A DNA stretch of 64,000 bases from a virus, in the IMG/VR virus record IMGVR_UViG_3300027754_000045, positions 62,001 through 126,000 of that record. The stretch is one strand, 5' to 3'. The stretch's first letter is position 1; each line of letters begins with the position of its first letter. Shown piece after piece: positions 45,137 through 54,664 of this stretch. The notes under the pieces are model-generated. The model saw only the letters and a program-made list of their open reading frames with translations. It was not told the origin of the DNA and made no database searches. Made by a program: the position numbers and the translations under genes.

Positions 45137-46149
45137 GCTTTTTAAACGATATTATTAAAAATTCAGGTAATGAATACGCTTGCACGGTGGAAGACGGTAT
45201 TGACGGCAGTGATGTTAAGGGTTTTATTGATACAGGCAGTTACGCATTTAATGCTTTGGTGAGCGGTTCCCTATACGGAGGAATCCCAAACAATAAGATT
45301 ATTGCTTTGGCTGGTGAGTCTGCCACAGGCAAGACCTACTTTGCTATTGGCATGGTGAAGCGATTCCTGGAAAATAATAAAGATGCTGTGGTTCTTTACT
45401 TTGATACGGAACAAGCCGTAACTTCAGACATGTTTATCAGTCGTGGTATTGATGCTAAGCGTGTGGCTATCTTTCCTGTAGCGACTGTGGAAGAGTTTCG
45501 CAAGCAACTTATCACTATTGCCGACAAGTACCTAGAGCAAGATATCGCCAAACGAAAGCCTATGATGGTTGTGTTAGACTCTCTGGGAATGTTGTCTACA
45601 AGCAAGGAAATCAACGACACAACAGAAGGCAAGGAAGTGCGAGATATGACTCGTGCTCAAGTTATCAAGAGTACATTCCGTGTGCTTACCTTGAAACTGG
45701 GTAAGGCAGGAATTCCTCTTATCATGACTAATCACACCTACGATGTTATTGGATCTTATGTTCCAATGAAGGAAATGGGCGGAGGTTCAGGTCTCAAGTA
45801 TGCTGCATCCACCATTGTATTCTTGTCAAAGAAGAAGGACAAGGATTCAGAAGGTCAGGTTATTGGCAACATTATTCACTGCAAGTTATACAAGAGTCGC
45901 CTAACCAAAGAGAATCAAATGATTGATGTTCGACTAAATTACGACAGCGGCTTAAATCTTTATTACGGATTACTTGACTTAGCTCTAAAGCATGGTATAT
46001 TTAAGAAGGTCTCAACTCGCATTGAACTTCCTAACGGAGACAAGACTTTCGAGAAGACCATTAACGATGATCCAGAGAAGTTTTTTACCCCAGACGTAAT
46101 GGCACAATTAGAACTTGCAGCAGCAAAAGAATTTAAATACGGTCAATAA
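45133..46149 (+). CDS. uvsX: UvsX recombinase (RecA-like)
   Basis: Strand-exchange protein for recombination-dependent replication, loaded by UvsY. 338 residues (T4: 391). Walker A G-E-S-A-T-G-K-T (61-68), the F-D-T-E-Q-A segment near 95, Walker B M-V-V-L-D-S-L-G near 145 and the T-N-H-T-Y loop near 200 are in RecA/UvsX order. The shorter C-terminus lacks part of the T4 tail. Confidence 0.95.
   Translation: MSFLNDIIKNSGNEYACTVEDGIDGSDVKGFIDTGSYAFNALVSGSLYGGIPNNKIIALAGESATGKTYFAIGMVKRFLENNKDAVVLYFDTEQAVTSDMFISRGIDAKRVAIFPVATVEEFRKQLITIADKYLEQDIAKRKPMMVVLDSLGMLSTSKEINDTTEGKEVRDMTRAQVIKSTFRVLTLKLGKAGIPLIMTNHTYDVIGSYVPMKEMGGGSGLKYAASTIVFLSKKKDKDSEGQVIGNIIHCKLYKSRLTKENQMIDVRLNYDSGLNLYYGLLDLALKHGIFKKVSTRIELPNGDKTFEKTINDDPEKFFTPDVMAQLELAAAKEFKYGQ
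45974..46001 (+). promoter_or_regulatory. Sigma-70-like promoter inside the end of uvsX
   Basis: TTGACT, 16 bases, TATATT, the same boxes and spacing as at 41895. Predicted start near 46008, about 145 bases before gene 41. Confidence 0.55.
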
Positions 46150-46152
46150 AAT

Positions 46153-47556
46153 ATGAAAGATTTTGAGCATGTCCTTTTAGAAGGACTTCTCTTTCGAGAA
46201 GACTTCTACAAGAAAGTTATTCCATTCATTAGTTTGGAATACTTTCATCGAAACCCAGTGCAGATGTTGTACACCTGCATTCACGACTTTGTTATTCAGT
46301 ATAACAGTTGTCCTTCAAAAGAGGCAATCAGTATCTGTCTAGAAAAGCATAAGGGTATCAGTCAGGCAGACTATGATATCTGCATTGAGATGCTAGAGTC
46401 GTTTCAAAAAGAAGAAGCAGACAAACACAACATTGATTGGTTGGTGGAAGAAACCGAGAAGTTTTGTAAGGAGAAGGCTCTCTACAACGGCATCATGGAA
46501 TCTATTCACATCATTGACGGCAAGAGCAAGGACAAGACCAAGACGGCTATTCCTGACATCTTGAGCAAGGCTTTGTCTGTATCTTTTGACACACATATCG
46601 GACACGACTACCTAGAGGATACTGAACTTCGATACGATTTCTATCACAAGGTAGAGCAACGAGTTCCGTTTGATCTAGAGTACTTGAATACGATTACTGC
46701 GGGTGGAACACCAAACAAGACGCTTAATATTGTCATGGCTGGAACTGGTGTAGGTAAGTCTTTGTTCTTGTGTCATCATGCGGCTAACTGTATCTCGCAG
46801 GGCAAGAATGTTCTCTACATTACTTGTGAAATGGCAGAAGAAAGAATTGCAGAACGCATTGACGCAAATCTATTGGATACTACACTTGATTCCTTGCGTG
46901 ATCTCAGCAAAGAGGTCTACGACAAAAGAATTGATAACATGAAGCAAACGGTCAAGGGTAAACTTATTATCAAAGAGTATCCTACTGCAAGTTCTAGTGT
47001 GAATCATTTTCGTGTCCTGTTGGATGAGTTGTGGCTGAAGAAGAAGTTTAAGCCTGATGTAATTTTTATAGATTATTTAAACATCTGTGCATCCTCTAGA
47101 ATGAAGCAGGGCGCAAATGTAAACTCATACACCTACATCAAAGCCATTGCAGAAGAACTACGAGGATTAGCCACAGAACGAAACGTTCCTATCTGGTCAG
47201 CCACGCAGGTTAATCGTATTGGCTTTGGTAATTCAGATTTTGGTCTGGAAGACACCAGCGAATCGTTTGGTCTTCCTGCTACTGCTGACTTTATGATTGC
47301 CTTGATTGCCACAGAACGCCTAGATGAGATCAATCAAATTATGGTTAAACAGTTAAAGAATCGATACAACGACACCGTGGCTAATCGTAAGTTTGTGCTT
47401 GGTATCAATCGATCCAAGATGAAGTTGTACGACATTCCAAAGTCGGAACAGCCTCAGTTATCGGACAGCAATCCACAAGATGCTCCTGATAATGATGAAG
47501 ATCGATTTAACAGTAAGTTCAAGAAATCAAGTAAGTTTACAGGATGGAAAGTATGA
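46153..47556 (+). CDS. 41: Replicative helicase gp41 (DnaB-like)
   Basis: Hexameric 5'-3' helicase of the phage primosome, 467 residues (T4: 475). Walker A G-T-G-V-G-K-S (197-203), then Y-I-T-C-E-M-A-E-E-R-I near 226, Walker B V-I-F-I-D-Y-L-N-I near 298, and S/T-Q-V-N-R near 355 are DnaB-family motifs. It interacts with the primase encoded next, whose start overlaps its stop. Confidence 0.95.
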   Translation: MKDFEHVLLEGLLFREDFYKKVIPFISLEYFHRNPVQMLYTCIHDFVIQYNSCPSKEAISICLEKHKGISQADYDICIEMLESFQKEEADKHNIDWLVEETEKFCKEKALYNGIMESIHIIDGKSKDKTKTAIPDILSKALSVSFDTHIGHDYLEDTELRYDFYHKVEQRVPFDLEYLNTITAGGTPNKTLNIVMAGTGVGKSLFLCHHAANCISQGKNVLYITCEMAEERIAERIDANLLDTTLDSLRDLSKEVYDKRIDNMKQTVKGKLIIKEYPTASSSVNHFRVLLDELWLKKKFKPDVIFIDYLNICASSRMKQGANVNSYTYIKAIAEELRGLATERNVPIWSATQVNRIGFGNSDFGLEDTSESFGLPATADFMIALIATERLDEINQIMVKQLKNRYNDTVANRKFVLGINRSKMKLYDIPKSEQPQLSDSNPQDAPDNDEDRFNSKFKKSSKFTGWKV

Positions 47557-48584
47557 GTATATACATCGACAAAAAGTTTGTTAATTTTGTAGGAGCAAGC
47601 CTAGAAAAGTTTGCTTGGAAGAAGGATACTCTTGCTTCTTGTCGCTGTCCTATCTGCGGAGACTCCTCTAAAAATAAAAACAAAACTAGAGGATTCTTCT
47701 TTGTTAACAAGAATAAATACTTCTACAAGTGTCACAATTGTGGTGTTTCGTGTAACTTGTACGGATTCCTAGAGAAAGTTTCTCCTTCTTTGTGTAAGGA
47801 GTATTCGCTAGAAGTCTGGAAGGATGGAGACGGACTAAAACCAAAAAAGAAAACAGAACCAGTAGTGGCTATTAAAAAAATAAAGAAAAAGTATACAATA
47901 GAGTTGCCTTCAGTATCAGAACTTCCACCAAACCACCCATGCAGAACATTTGTGGAACTTAGAAAGATTCCTAGAACCGCATGGAAGTATCTGTACTATG
48001 CAGAAGACTTTGGAACATGGGCAAGAACAATTAACTCGGAATCTGCAGAGGCACTAGAGCAGAGTTCTCGTCTAGTTATTCCTATTGTGAACGAAAAGGG
48101 TGAAATGGTTGGAGCACAAGGCAGAGCCCTTAGTGTTACTGGTGATCGCAATGCTCGTAAGACTGCTCGATACATCACCATCAAGACAGAAGGTCAGGAA
48201 CACAAGGGATGGTTTGGTTTGGATCGTGTAGATACTGGAACCATCTATGTGGTAGAAGGTCCGCTGGATTCTCTATTCATTCCTAATTGTGTTGCAATGA
48301 TTGGTCTTAGTGATGCCCTAAATGTTCCAAGTCATTTGAAATCTAGATCTCTTGTGTATCTTATAGATAATGAACCAAGGAACGAGGCAGTAGTGATAAC
48401 GATAGGAAAACTATTAGATCAAGACAAGAAAGTTTGTATTTGGCCTGATCATATCAAACATAAGGATTTAAATGATATGATCATGGCTGGTATGTCTGAA
48501 AAAGAATTAATAAAAACTATTAAGGAAAATACTGTGTCTGGTCTATCAGGAAAAATCAAATTCAACAACTGGAAAAAAATATGA
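47553..48584 (+). CDS. 61: Primase gp61 (DnaG-like)
   Basis: Makes RNA primers together with gp41. 343 residues (T4: 342). N-terminal zinc finger C-R-C-P-I-C-G-D-S ... Y-K-C-H-N-C-G, R-G-F-F/W motif, then the TOPRIM domain with V-V-E-G-P-L-D-S near 230 and the Y-L-I-D-N-E segment near 265. The ATG at 47553 overlaps the gene 41 stop (ATGA) and has AGGA eight bases before; the ATG at 47544 is a less likely start. Confidence 0.93.
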   Translation: MSIYIDKKFVNFVGASLEKFAWKKDTLASCRCPICGDSSKNKNKTRGFFFVNKNKYFYKCHNCGVSCNLYGFLEKVSPSLCKEYSLEVWKDGDGLKPKKKTEPVVAIKKIKKKYTIELPSVSELPPNHPCRTFVELRKIPRTAWKYLYYAEDFGTWARTINSESAEALEQSSRLVIPIVNEKGEMVGAQGRALSVTGDRNARKTARYITIKTEGQEHKGWFGLDRVDTGTIYVVEGPLDSLFIPNCVAMIGLSDALNVPSHLKSRSLVYLIDNEPRNEAVVITIGKLLDQDKKVCIWPDHIKHKDLNDMIMAGMSEKELIKTIKENTVSGLSGKIKFNNWKKI

Positions 48585-48817
48585 AAGAAATAGATTTCGA
48601 ATCAGAAGATGCTGCTTTAATTTTTTGTTTTCTTTTAATAGAATATGTAAAAGGAACTGACCCAGAATTATTTAAAAAAGCTCATGCCTATGCTAAAGAT
48701 AATACTGGCATTGATATAACAAATTTTGAAATTGATCTTGATGATATTGACGACGACGAAGACAACGACGACGATGAAGAAGAAGATTTTGAGGACGACG
48801 ATGAAGAAGAAGATTAA
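48581..48817 (+). CDS. Small protein with a poly-acidic tail
   Basis: 78 residues. A folded-looking first part (D-A-A-L-I-F-C-F-L-L-I-E-Y-V-K-G-T-D-P-E-L) is followed by about 28 residues almost entirely D and E. Start overlaps the primase stop (ATGA). The acidic tail overlaps the ThyX start by 17 bases. Acidic tails of this kind can mimic DNA or mediate clamp/SSB contacts; here it is only a composition feature. Confidence 0.7.
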   Translation: MKEIDFESEDAALIFCFLLIEYVKGTDPELFKKAHAYAKDNTGIDITNFEIDLDDIDDDEDNDDDEEEDFEDDDEEED

Positions 48818-49535
48818 AGTTTTAGACTACGGACATGTTGAGTATGTCGAGCACATGGGAAGTGACCTTACTGTGGTTAATGCTGCTCGTGTATCATTCA
48901 ACAAAGAAAGTGAATGGGACATAGACGAACAGGCAAAACAAAGGTTAACCGCTAGTGAATCCGCATACTATGAAAGCGATCTTCATGTTTTGTCTAGTAA
49001 AGATATAAAATTAATTAGTTACCTAGCAAAGCATCAACACTGGACACCATTTGCTCATCCTCAAATCACACTAAGAGTCAAGGCACCTATCTTTATAAGA
49101 ACACAATTGTTTAAGCATAAAGTAGGAATGGTAGAGAACGAAATGTCACGACGATACGTTACAGATACACCAGAGTTCTATACTCCTACTTGGAGAAACG
49201 CTCCAATCAACGGAGCAAAGCAGGGAAGTTATGAGTTTGTTGATCCAGTATTGAGTATGGAACTAGATCATATGAACGAACGTATCATTGAAAGTGCACT
49301 ACACACATACAAATATTTACTGGAGAATGGTGTGGCACCAGAACAAGCACGTGCCATTCTTCCACAAAGCACGTACACCGAATGGTGGTGGACTGGATCG
49401 CTGTCTGCATATGCTCGTATATTTAAACAACGATCAGATGCTCATTCGCAATGGGAAGTTCAACAATATGCTTCTGCTATTGGAGAAATAATTGAACCAT
49501 TGTTTACTAACTCTTGGAACGTTCTCACTAAATAA
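48801..49535 (+). CDS. thyX: Flavin-dependent thymidylate synthase ThyX
   Basis: Makes dTMP from dUMP using FAD and methylene-tetrahydrofolate. 244 residues. The substrate motif appears as K-H-K-V-G-M-V-E-N-E-M-S-R-R-Y rather than the textbook R-H-R-x7-S, a spacing and wording common in phage ThyX. H-W-T-P-F-A-H near 75, and A-R-x-x-L-P-Q-S near 190 (the usual dUMP-binding arginine region) are also present. Start at 48801 (M-K-K-K-I-K-V) is preferred; the frame upstream is the antisense-free shadow of the acidic tail. Confidence 0.92.
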   Translation: MKKKIKVLDYGHVEYVEHMGSDLTVVNAARVSFNKESEWDIDEQAKQRLTASESAYYESDLHVLSSKDIKLISYLAKHQHWTPFAHPQITLRVKAPIFIRTQLFKHKVGMVENEMSRRYVTDTPEFYTPTWRNAPINGAKQGSYEFVDPVLSMELDHMNERIIESALHTYKYLLENGVAPEQARAILPQSTYTEWWWTGSLSAYARIFKQRSDAHSQWEVQQYASAIGEIIEPLFTNSWNVLTK

Positions 49536-49560
49536 TTTATAAATTAAAAGGAAACTTATC

Positions 49561-51486
49561 ATGCATTTACCAACACAATTTCAACAATTCATTCACCTTT
49601 CTCGCTACAGCCGCTGGCTAGAAGAGGAGAATCGTCGTGAAACCTGGGAAGAAACTGTGAATCGTTATTTTCATTTCTTTGACGGTCATCTGAAAGAAAA
49701 TACTAAATGCAAGTTGGATAAAGCAACAAGAGAAGAGTTGCGCCAAGCAATTCTTAATCTAGAGATCATGCCTTCCATGCGTTCTCTGATGACGGCAGGA
49801 GAAGCACTAGAGCGAGACCATACAGCAGGATACAATTGCTCGTATGTGGCAGTTAATCGAGTAAGAGCATTTGATGAAATTTTATATATTTTAATGTGTG
49901 GCACAGGAGTTGGATTCTCCGTAGAAAGGCAATACGTTGACAAATTACCAACAATTGCAGAGCAATTTACTGATTCGGACACTACAATTATTGTACAGGA
50001 TTCAAAGGCTGGTTGGGCTAAGGCTTACAAGGAATTGGTCTCCTTACTTATTGGAGGTCAAGTTCCAAAATGGGATGTCTCTAAAGTACGGGCTTCTGGG
50101 GCGAGGCTTAAAACTTTCGGAGGTAGAGCCAGTGGACCTCAACCATTGGTTGATCTCTTTAGGTTCACTGTGGATACTTTTAAACGTTCCGCTGGACGCA
50201 AACTCACAAGTATCGAATGCCATGATATTGTCTGTAAGGTTGCAGAGGTTGTGGTGGTGGGAGGAGTGCGTCGATCTGCTCTTATCAGTCTATCGAACCT
50301 CACCGATGAACGTATGCGTGATGCAAAAACTGGAGCATGGTGGGAAGCCAATCCACAACGGGCACTTGCGAATAATAGCGTAGTGTATAGCGAACGACCA
50401 GAGATTGGTACGTTTATGGAGGAATGGGTCTCTCTTTATAAATCAAAGAGTGGTGAGCGTGGTATTTTCAATCGTGCTGCCGCACAAAAACAAACAGCAA
50501 CATTAGGTGATCGTCGTGATGCCACCTATCAGTTTGGAACAAATCCATGCAGTGAAATTATTCTTCGTGACCGACAATTCTGTAATCTTACAGAGGTGGT
50601 TGTTCGTGCAGATGATACTGTTGAAACATTGACACGCAAGTGTCGTCTTGCCGCTATTCTTGGTACATGGCAAGCGTCCCTGACTCACTTCCCATACTTG
50701 TCTAGCGAATTTACAAAAAATTGTGAAGAAGAAGCCTTGTTGGGAGTGTCTCTTACAGGTATTCTAGATAATCATATTATGCGTGGCGAGTCTCAAGATG
50801 ATATTGCTGAATTGCTCGGAGACCTTAAGAAGATGGCAATAACAACAAATGTGGAATGGGCAAAGAAGTTAGGTATCAATGCAGCGGCTGCTATTACTTG
50901 TGTGAAACCGAGTGGAACAGTATCACAACTAGTTGACGCAGCCAGTGGTATTCATGCTCGTCACAACGAATATTATGTTCGTACTGTTCGTGCAGATCGC
51001 AAAGATCCTCTGTGCCAGATGATGACCGACAAGGGATTTCCTGCAGAGCCTGATGTAACCAAGCCTGATCATGTTATGGTGTTTTCGTTTCCCATGAAAG
51101 CAGAAGGATCAGTGACACGCAATGATATGTCTGCTCTAGATCATCTAGAGTTGTGGTTGACGTATCAAAAGTATTGGTGTGAACACAAGCCGTCTATCAC
51201 AGTAACAGTTCGTGAAGAAGAGTGGATGGAAGTTGGTGCCTGGGTGTACAAGCACTTTGATGAAGTTAGTGGTATTAGTTTCTTGCCACACAGCGACCAT
51301 TCATATCGTCAGGCACCATACCAAGACTGCACCAAGGAAGAGTACGAAGCTCTATTGCTAAAGATTCCTGGGAACGTGGACTGGTCAGAACTCAAGAACT
51401 ACGAAAAGGTAGATACAACTACGGGCACACAAACATTTGCGTGTACTGGCGATAAGTGTGAAGTGGTAGATTTAATTACCAGTTAA
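49561..51486 (+). CDS. nrdJ: Class II (B12-dependent) ribonucleotide reductase
   Basis: Reduces ribonucleotides with adenosylcobalamin, so it depends on host or scavenged B12 and works with or without oxygen. 641 residues, close to monomeric NrdJ enzymes (Lactobacillus type about 740). N-C-S near 96, G-T-G-V-G-F-S near 119, the active-site N-P-C-S-E-I near 331, C-V-K-P-S-G-T near 449 and a C-terminal C-x4-C pair (A-C-T-G-D-K-C) are visible. Preceded by AAAGGAAA. Its stop shares TTAA with the stop of the minus-strand gene. Confidence 0.92.
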   Translation: MHLPTQFQQFIHLSRYSRWLEEENRRETWEETVNRYFHFFDGHLKENTKCKLDKATREELRQAILNLEIMPSMRSLMTAGEALERDHTAGYNCSYVAVNRVRAFDEILYILMCGTGVGFSVERQYVDKLPTIAEQFTDSDTTIIVQDSKAGWAKAYKELVSLLIGGQVPKWDVSKVRASGARLKTFGGRASGPQPLVDLFRFTVDTFKRSAGRKLTSIECHDIVCKVAEVVVVGGVRRSALISLSNLTDERMRDAKTGAWWEANPQRALANNSVVYSERPEIGTFMEEWVSLYKSKSGERGIFNRAAAQKQTATLGDRRDATYQFGTNPCSEIILRDRQFCNLTEVVVRADDTVETLTRKCRLAAILGTWQASLTHFPYLSSEFTKNCEEEALLGVSLTGILDNHIMRGESQDDIAELLGDLKKMAITTNVEWAKKLGINAAAAITCVKPSGTVSQLVDAASGIHARHNEYYVRTVRADRKDPLCQMMTDKGFPAEPDVTKPDHVMVFSFPMKAEGSVTRNDMSALDHLELWLTYQKYWCEHKPSITVTVREEEWMEVGAWVYKHFDEVSGISFLPHSDHSYRQAPYQDCTKEEYEALLLKIPGNVDWSELKNYEKVDTTTGTQTFACTGDKCEVVDLITS

Positions 51487-53837
51487 AATCTACTAATATT
51501 CTTAAGAAGAGTTGATGTATTATTTACAGGGGTTTCTACGTCTCTTGCAGAATTCTTTGCCAAATAATCCATATGTTGTTGTAGTCTAGTCTTTGTTGCG
51601 TCATCTACATGAGGAAGAAGAGCACTAAATGTTTGTGGTTCGTGTAATTTGACTTGACTCAATGCATTCAATGCTGGATGTCTTGGTTTTTGTAAGTAAG
51701 AATCTTTAAATGGCACTTTTGCTTTTCCCCAATTTGGAGCTAATTGCTGTGCTACTAATTGTGGCCAAGAAGTAGTAGTTGAAACACCAGTTCCTCCTGT
51801 AGATACTGGTTCAACAGGCAAGTTTTCTGATTTAGGAGTAGCAACGTCAGGAGCATGTTGTGCAAAAAGATCACTATAAATATTGTGCAATGCAGCATGA
51901 CTTTTTCTTTGTTTTGCTGCTTTTGTGTCTATCTTTAATTGAGAAAGGGACATGTTACTAGGAGGATTTTCTGCAGAAATAGGCGCAATATCTCCAACAG
52001 GACTGACACGAGAAGATGCTGGATATAATTTTTCTAATACTCCGTACTTTCTAGTTGGTGATGCATCTTCTCTTTTTGCGTGACTCGCAATGCTAGGTAA
52101 TTTAGTATCAATTGCAGTATCGTCATCAATATCGTCACCTGCGTGTGATTTAGGTTCTTCTATAGAACCATGTGCTCTATCAAGTTCTCTTTCAAGATTA
52201 ATACCTATTTGTGATTGTCTTGAACCTGAAATCTTAGGAAGATTTGGAACTTCCACAGTCATATCAACACCTTCGGCATCAAATGTTTCTTTTGCTGCTT
52301 GAGTTGTTGGCTGTGCTCTTCTTGACTTCATTGCTATTAATTTCTTTTTTATTTCAGTAGCAGCAATTCTATCAGATAATGGAAGAGGTGCTCCTATTTT
52401 TACTGTTTTTACTTTTTTATTTGAAGTACTTGATACATCTTTATCAGCACCATCTGAATAATCATCAGAGGAATCAAGAACTTCCTTAGTTTCTCCTGCC
52501 AACCACTGTCCAGCAGCCTTCATTCTGCCTTCTAATCCCTGTAGCATACTAGACGGAATCAAAGGTTGTTGTATCTTTGGTCCTGACGGCGCAGAAGTTG
52601 CAGTTGCCATTCTACCTAATGTAAATTCGTTTCGTGTTACTGGATCATTTGGAAATTGAAAACGATCTTCTCTTTTTAGAGGCTCTGATTCAACTTTTTC
52701 CTTTTTATCTTTTACTGGCATATTTTTTACTGGATACTTATTTGGTTCCATGGCTTTAAAAGGAAGTAATATATTAAATCTTTCGGATGCTTCAGCAGCT
52801 TCTACTTCTTGTCGTGTAGCTCCTGCTCTAGGTCCTCCAGTTGCTGGGTTGTAAGCCCAGAATGCAGCAGAAGCTTCTTCTAATCTCTGCGCTAATACTT
52901 GGCGATAATGTTCAGTAATTTCTTGTTGTTCGTTAACAGGAGAAACTCTGTTTGGGTTTGTAAAATAATTATAAGGAGTCCATTTACGTTGACCTGGATC
53001 TGGTGGAGCTTCAAATTGCAAACTAGTATCTGGTGTATCAGATTGTGTGGTAGTTGATGTAATCGATTTATTAGCTGGCATTTGTTGATTCATGCCAACT
53101 CCTCTACTACCTAAAATACCTAGACCTAACATACCAGCACCAAGAACGGTAGCTATTGTTTTTGGACTAGTAAGAGTATTTCTTAATCCTTGACCAAATT
53201 TATAAGATGTTGACGGTGTAGTAACTGGAGTAGGAATGGAGGCAGGAGCCGAAGCAGGAGCCGAGGCAGGAACTAATTCAGTTTCTGCTTTAGAAACCAT
53301 ACCATCATTGTTCAAATCCCCATATTTTGTGGTAGCAGTAGAAATTGTTGAACCAACAGGTTGTTGTCTATTAACAATATCACTTGCAGTCTGAACAGAA
53401 CTTAATCGTTTTGGATTTATTCTGAAACCAGGATTAATTATCTCACCTGGTTCTCCGAGAGCTGGATTTGAAATAGAAGAAATGCCAGACGAAACAGGAG
53501 TTTTTGATTTACCAAAAATTGCAGTTCCTTGCTTTTTAGTTATAGGATCAACATTTACACTTTGGGTAATAGTTGTTTCTGGTTCGGGTTTTGGTTCAGG
53601 TTTGGCTTTAACTACAGGTTTACTTTTAGTAGTCTTAGGTTTACCTTTAGTTTTTGTTGCTACGACAGGAGCAGCCACAGGAGCAGCCACAGGAGCAGCC
53701 ACAGGAGCAGGAGCACCACTAAACAAATCAGGTTCTCTAGGAGCCAACTTCTTAGCCTTGGCTTCTAGCAATAAATCGTTACTTTTGGTATAAATCGCTC
53801 TAATCAAATCAATTTCACTATTTACTGGTTTTTGCAT
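51483..53837 (-). CDS. Long low-complexity Pro/Ala/Lys-rich protein, probably virion
   Basis: 784 residues with no enzyme motif. Near the N-terminus lie A-P-V-A repeats (four short copies) and a K-P-K-T-T-K / K-P-E-P-K-P-E-P spacer. D-L-N-N-D-G-M-V-S-K-A-E near 175 fits a single EF-hand-like calcium loop (dockerin-like). A hydrophobic segment T-I-A-T-V-L-G-A-G-M-L-G-L near 240 could span a membrane. The rest is disordered-looking with H-A-A-L/H-P-A-L segments at the end. It has its own late-type promoter and AAAGGA site. Confidence 0.75.
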   Translation of the reverse strand: MQKPVNSEIDLIRAIYTKSNDLLLEAKAKKLAPREPDLFSGAPAPVAAPVAAPVAAPVVATKTKGKPKTTKSKPVVKAKPEPKPEPETTITQSVNVDPITKKQGTAIFGKSKTPVSSGISSISNPALGEPGEIINPGFRINPKRLSSVQTASDIVNRQQPVGSTISTATTKYGDLNNDGMVSKAETELVPASAPASAPASIPTPVTTPSTSYKFGQGLRNTLTSPKTIATVLGAGMLGLGILGSRGVGMNQQMPANKSITSTTTQSDTPDTSLQFEAPPDPGQRKWTPYNYFTNPNRVSPVNEQQEITEHYRQVLAQRLEEASAAFWAYNPATGGPRAGATRQEVEAAEASERFNILLPFKAMEPNKYPVKNMPVKDKKEKVESEPLKREDRFQFPNDPVTRNEFTLGRMATATSAPSGPKIQQPLIPSSMLQGLEGRMKAAGQWLAGETKEVLDSSDDYSDGADKDVSSTSNKKVKTVKIGAPLPLSDRIAATEIKKKLIAMKSRRAQPTTQAAKETFDAEGVDMTVEVPNLPKISGSRQSQIGINLERELDRAHGSIEEPKSHAGDDIDDDTAIDTKLPSIASHAKREDASPTRKYGVLEKLYPASSRVSPVGDIAPISAENPPSNMSLSQLKIDTKAAKQRKSHAALHNIYSDLFAQHAPDVATPKSENLPVEPVSTGGTGVSTTTSWPQLVAQQLAPNWGKAKVPFKDSYLQKPRHPALNALSQVKLHEPQTFSALLPHVDDATKTRLQQHMDYLAKNSARDVETPVNNTSTLLKNISRF

Positions 53838-53858
53838 AAGGGGTTCCTTTTTCTACTT

Positions 53859-53866
53859 TATTTAGG
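53859..53866 (-). promoter_or_regulatory. Late promoter variant CCTAAATA (minus strand)
   Basis: Lies 21 bases before the minus-strand ATG at 53837, with AAAGGAAC between them as ribosome site. The 62-base region also separates the divergent protease gene, for which no clear promoter is seen. Confidence 0.6.
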
Positions 53867-53899
53867 CTTTTTATACTTTGTCTGTATACATACTAATGT

Positions 53900-54664
53900 A
53901 TGAAATACCTCAGGCTTGCTGCAATAAGTTTCGCAGTAGTCTTCGTGGTGCTCCTCTTGAGGCACAAAGAAGCAAAGCCTATACTACCTAAAATCAATCT
54001 TCCTGATCCAGCAACCATGATTGATGACATTCTAGAGATAGACAGTTATCCAGGTTTTACTGTGGTAACTGACGACTGTGCAGATACCTATAAATGTGTT
54101 GGAGAAATATTCACTGCTGATGGTCCGTTCATTGGTAGTGGAACATTGATTGCTCCTAAAGTAGTGGTTACTGCGGCACACGTAATTAAAGGTTCCGATT
54201 TAGAATATTTCCGAACAAACAACAAGTGCTACAAGATTAAAAAATCTGTGGTACACCCAGATTATACAGAGGAAGGAAGTGGTAAAAATGATATCGGTTT
54301 ACTTTTCTTAGAGGAAGCGTGTTTGGAAACTCCTGCAGTGTTACAGACAGATCCCCAAGAACTAAAACGAGGAGAATTATTAACAACAGTTGGATTCTCT
54401 CATAAAATTAAAAAAATTAGTAATGAACACACCTTCTGGTATTACGGAACCATTGTGGAGCAACCGACGTATATTCGTTTTCTTGCCTACAAAGGAAACA
54501 TCTGGCTTGGTGATTCTGGAGGTGCCGTATTCGAGGACGGCGGTAAGCTGGCAGGAGTAATATCTGCGCTTATGATTATGGAGTATGATGTAGTGGATCA
54601 GATTGCTGCACGAGTAGACCTGTACGTTCCTTGGATCAGACAGATGGAGAAGATCAATGAGTAG
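53900..54664 (+). CDS. Membrane-anchored trypsin-like serine protease
   Basis: 254 residues. Residues 4-21 are a hydrophobic signal-anchor after M-K-Y-L-R. The chymotrypsin-fold triad is complete: T-A-A-H94, N-D131-I-G and G-D-S206-G-G. V-G-x-I-F/x-G-S-G-T-L-I before His fits the family. It would act in the periplasm or at the envelope. This is not the T4 prohead protease gp21, which has another fold. Its stop overlaps a 26-codon membrane ORF. Confidence 0.88.
   Translation: MKYLRLAAISFAVVFVVLLLRHKEAKPILPKINLPDPATMIDDILEIDSYPGFTVVTDDCADTYKCVGEIFTADGPFIGSGTLIAPKVVVTAAHVIKGSDLEYFRTNNKCYKIKKSVVHPDYTEEGSGKNDIGLLFLEEACLETPAVLQTDPQELKRGELLTTVGFSHKIKKISNEHTFWYYGTIVEQPTYIRFLAYKGNIWLGDSGGAVFEDGGKLAGVISALMIMEYDVVDQIAARVDLYVPWIRQMEKINE

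Noticed and set aside
49538-49545. TATAAATT before the ribonucleotide reductase gene as a late promoter
   Set aside because: The last base, highly conserved in late promoters, is wrong, and the gene is expected to be early.
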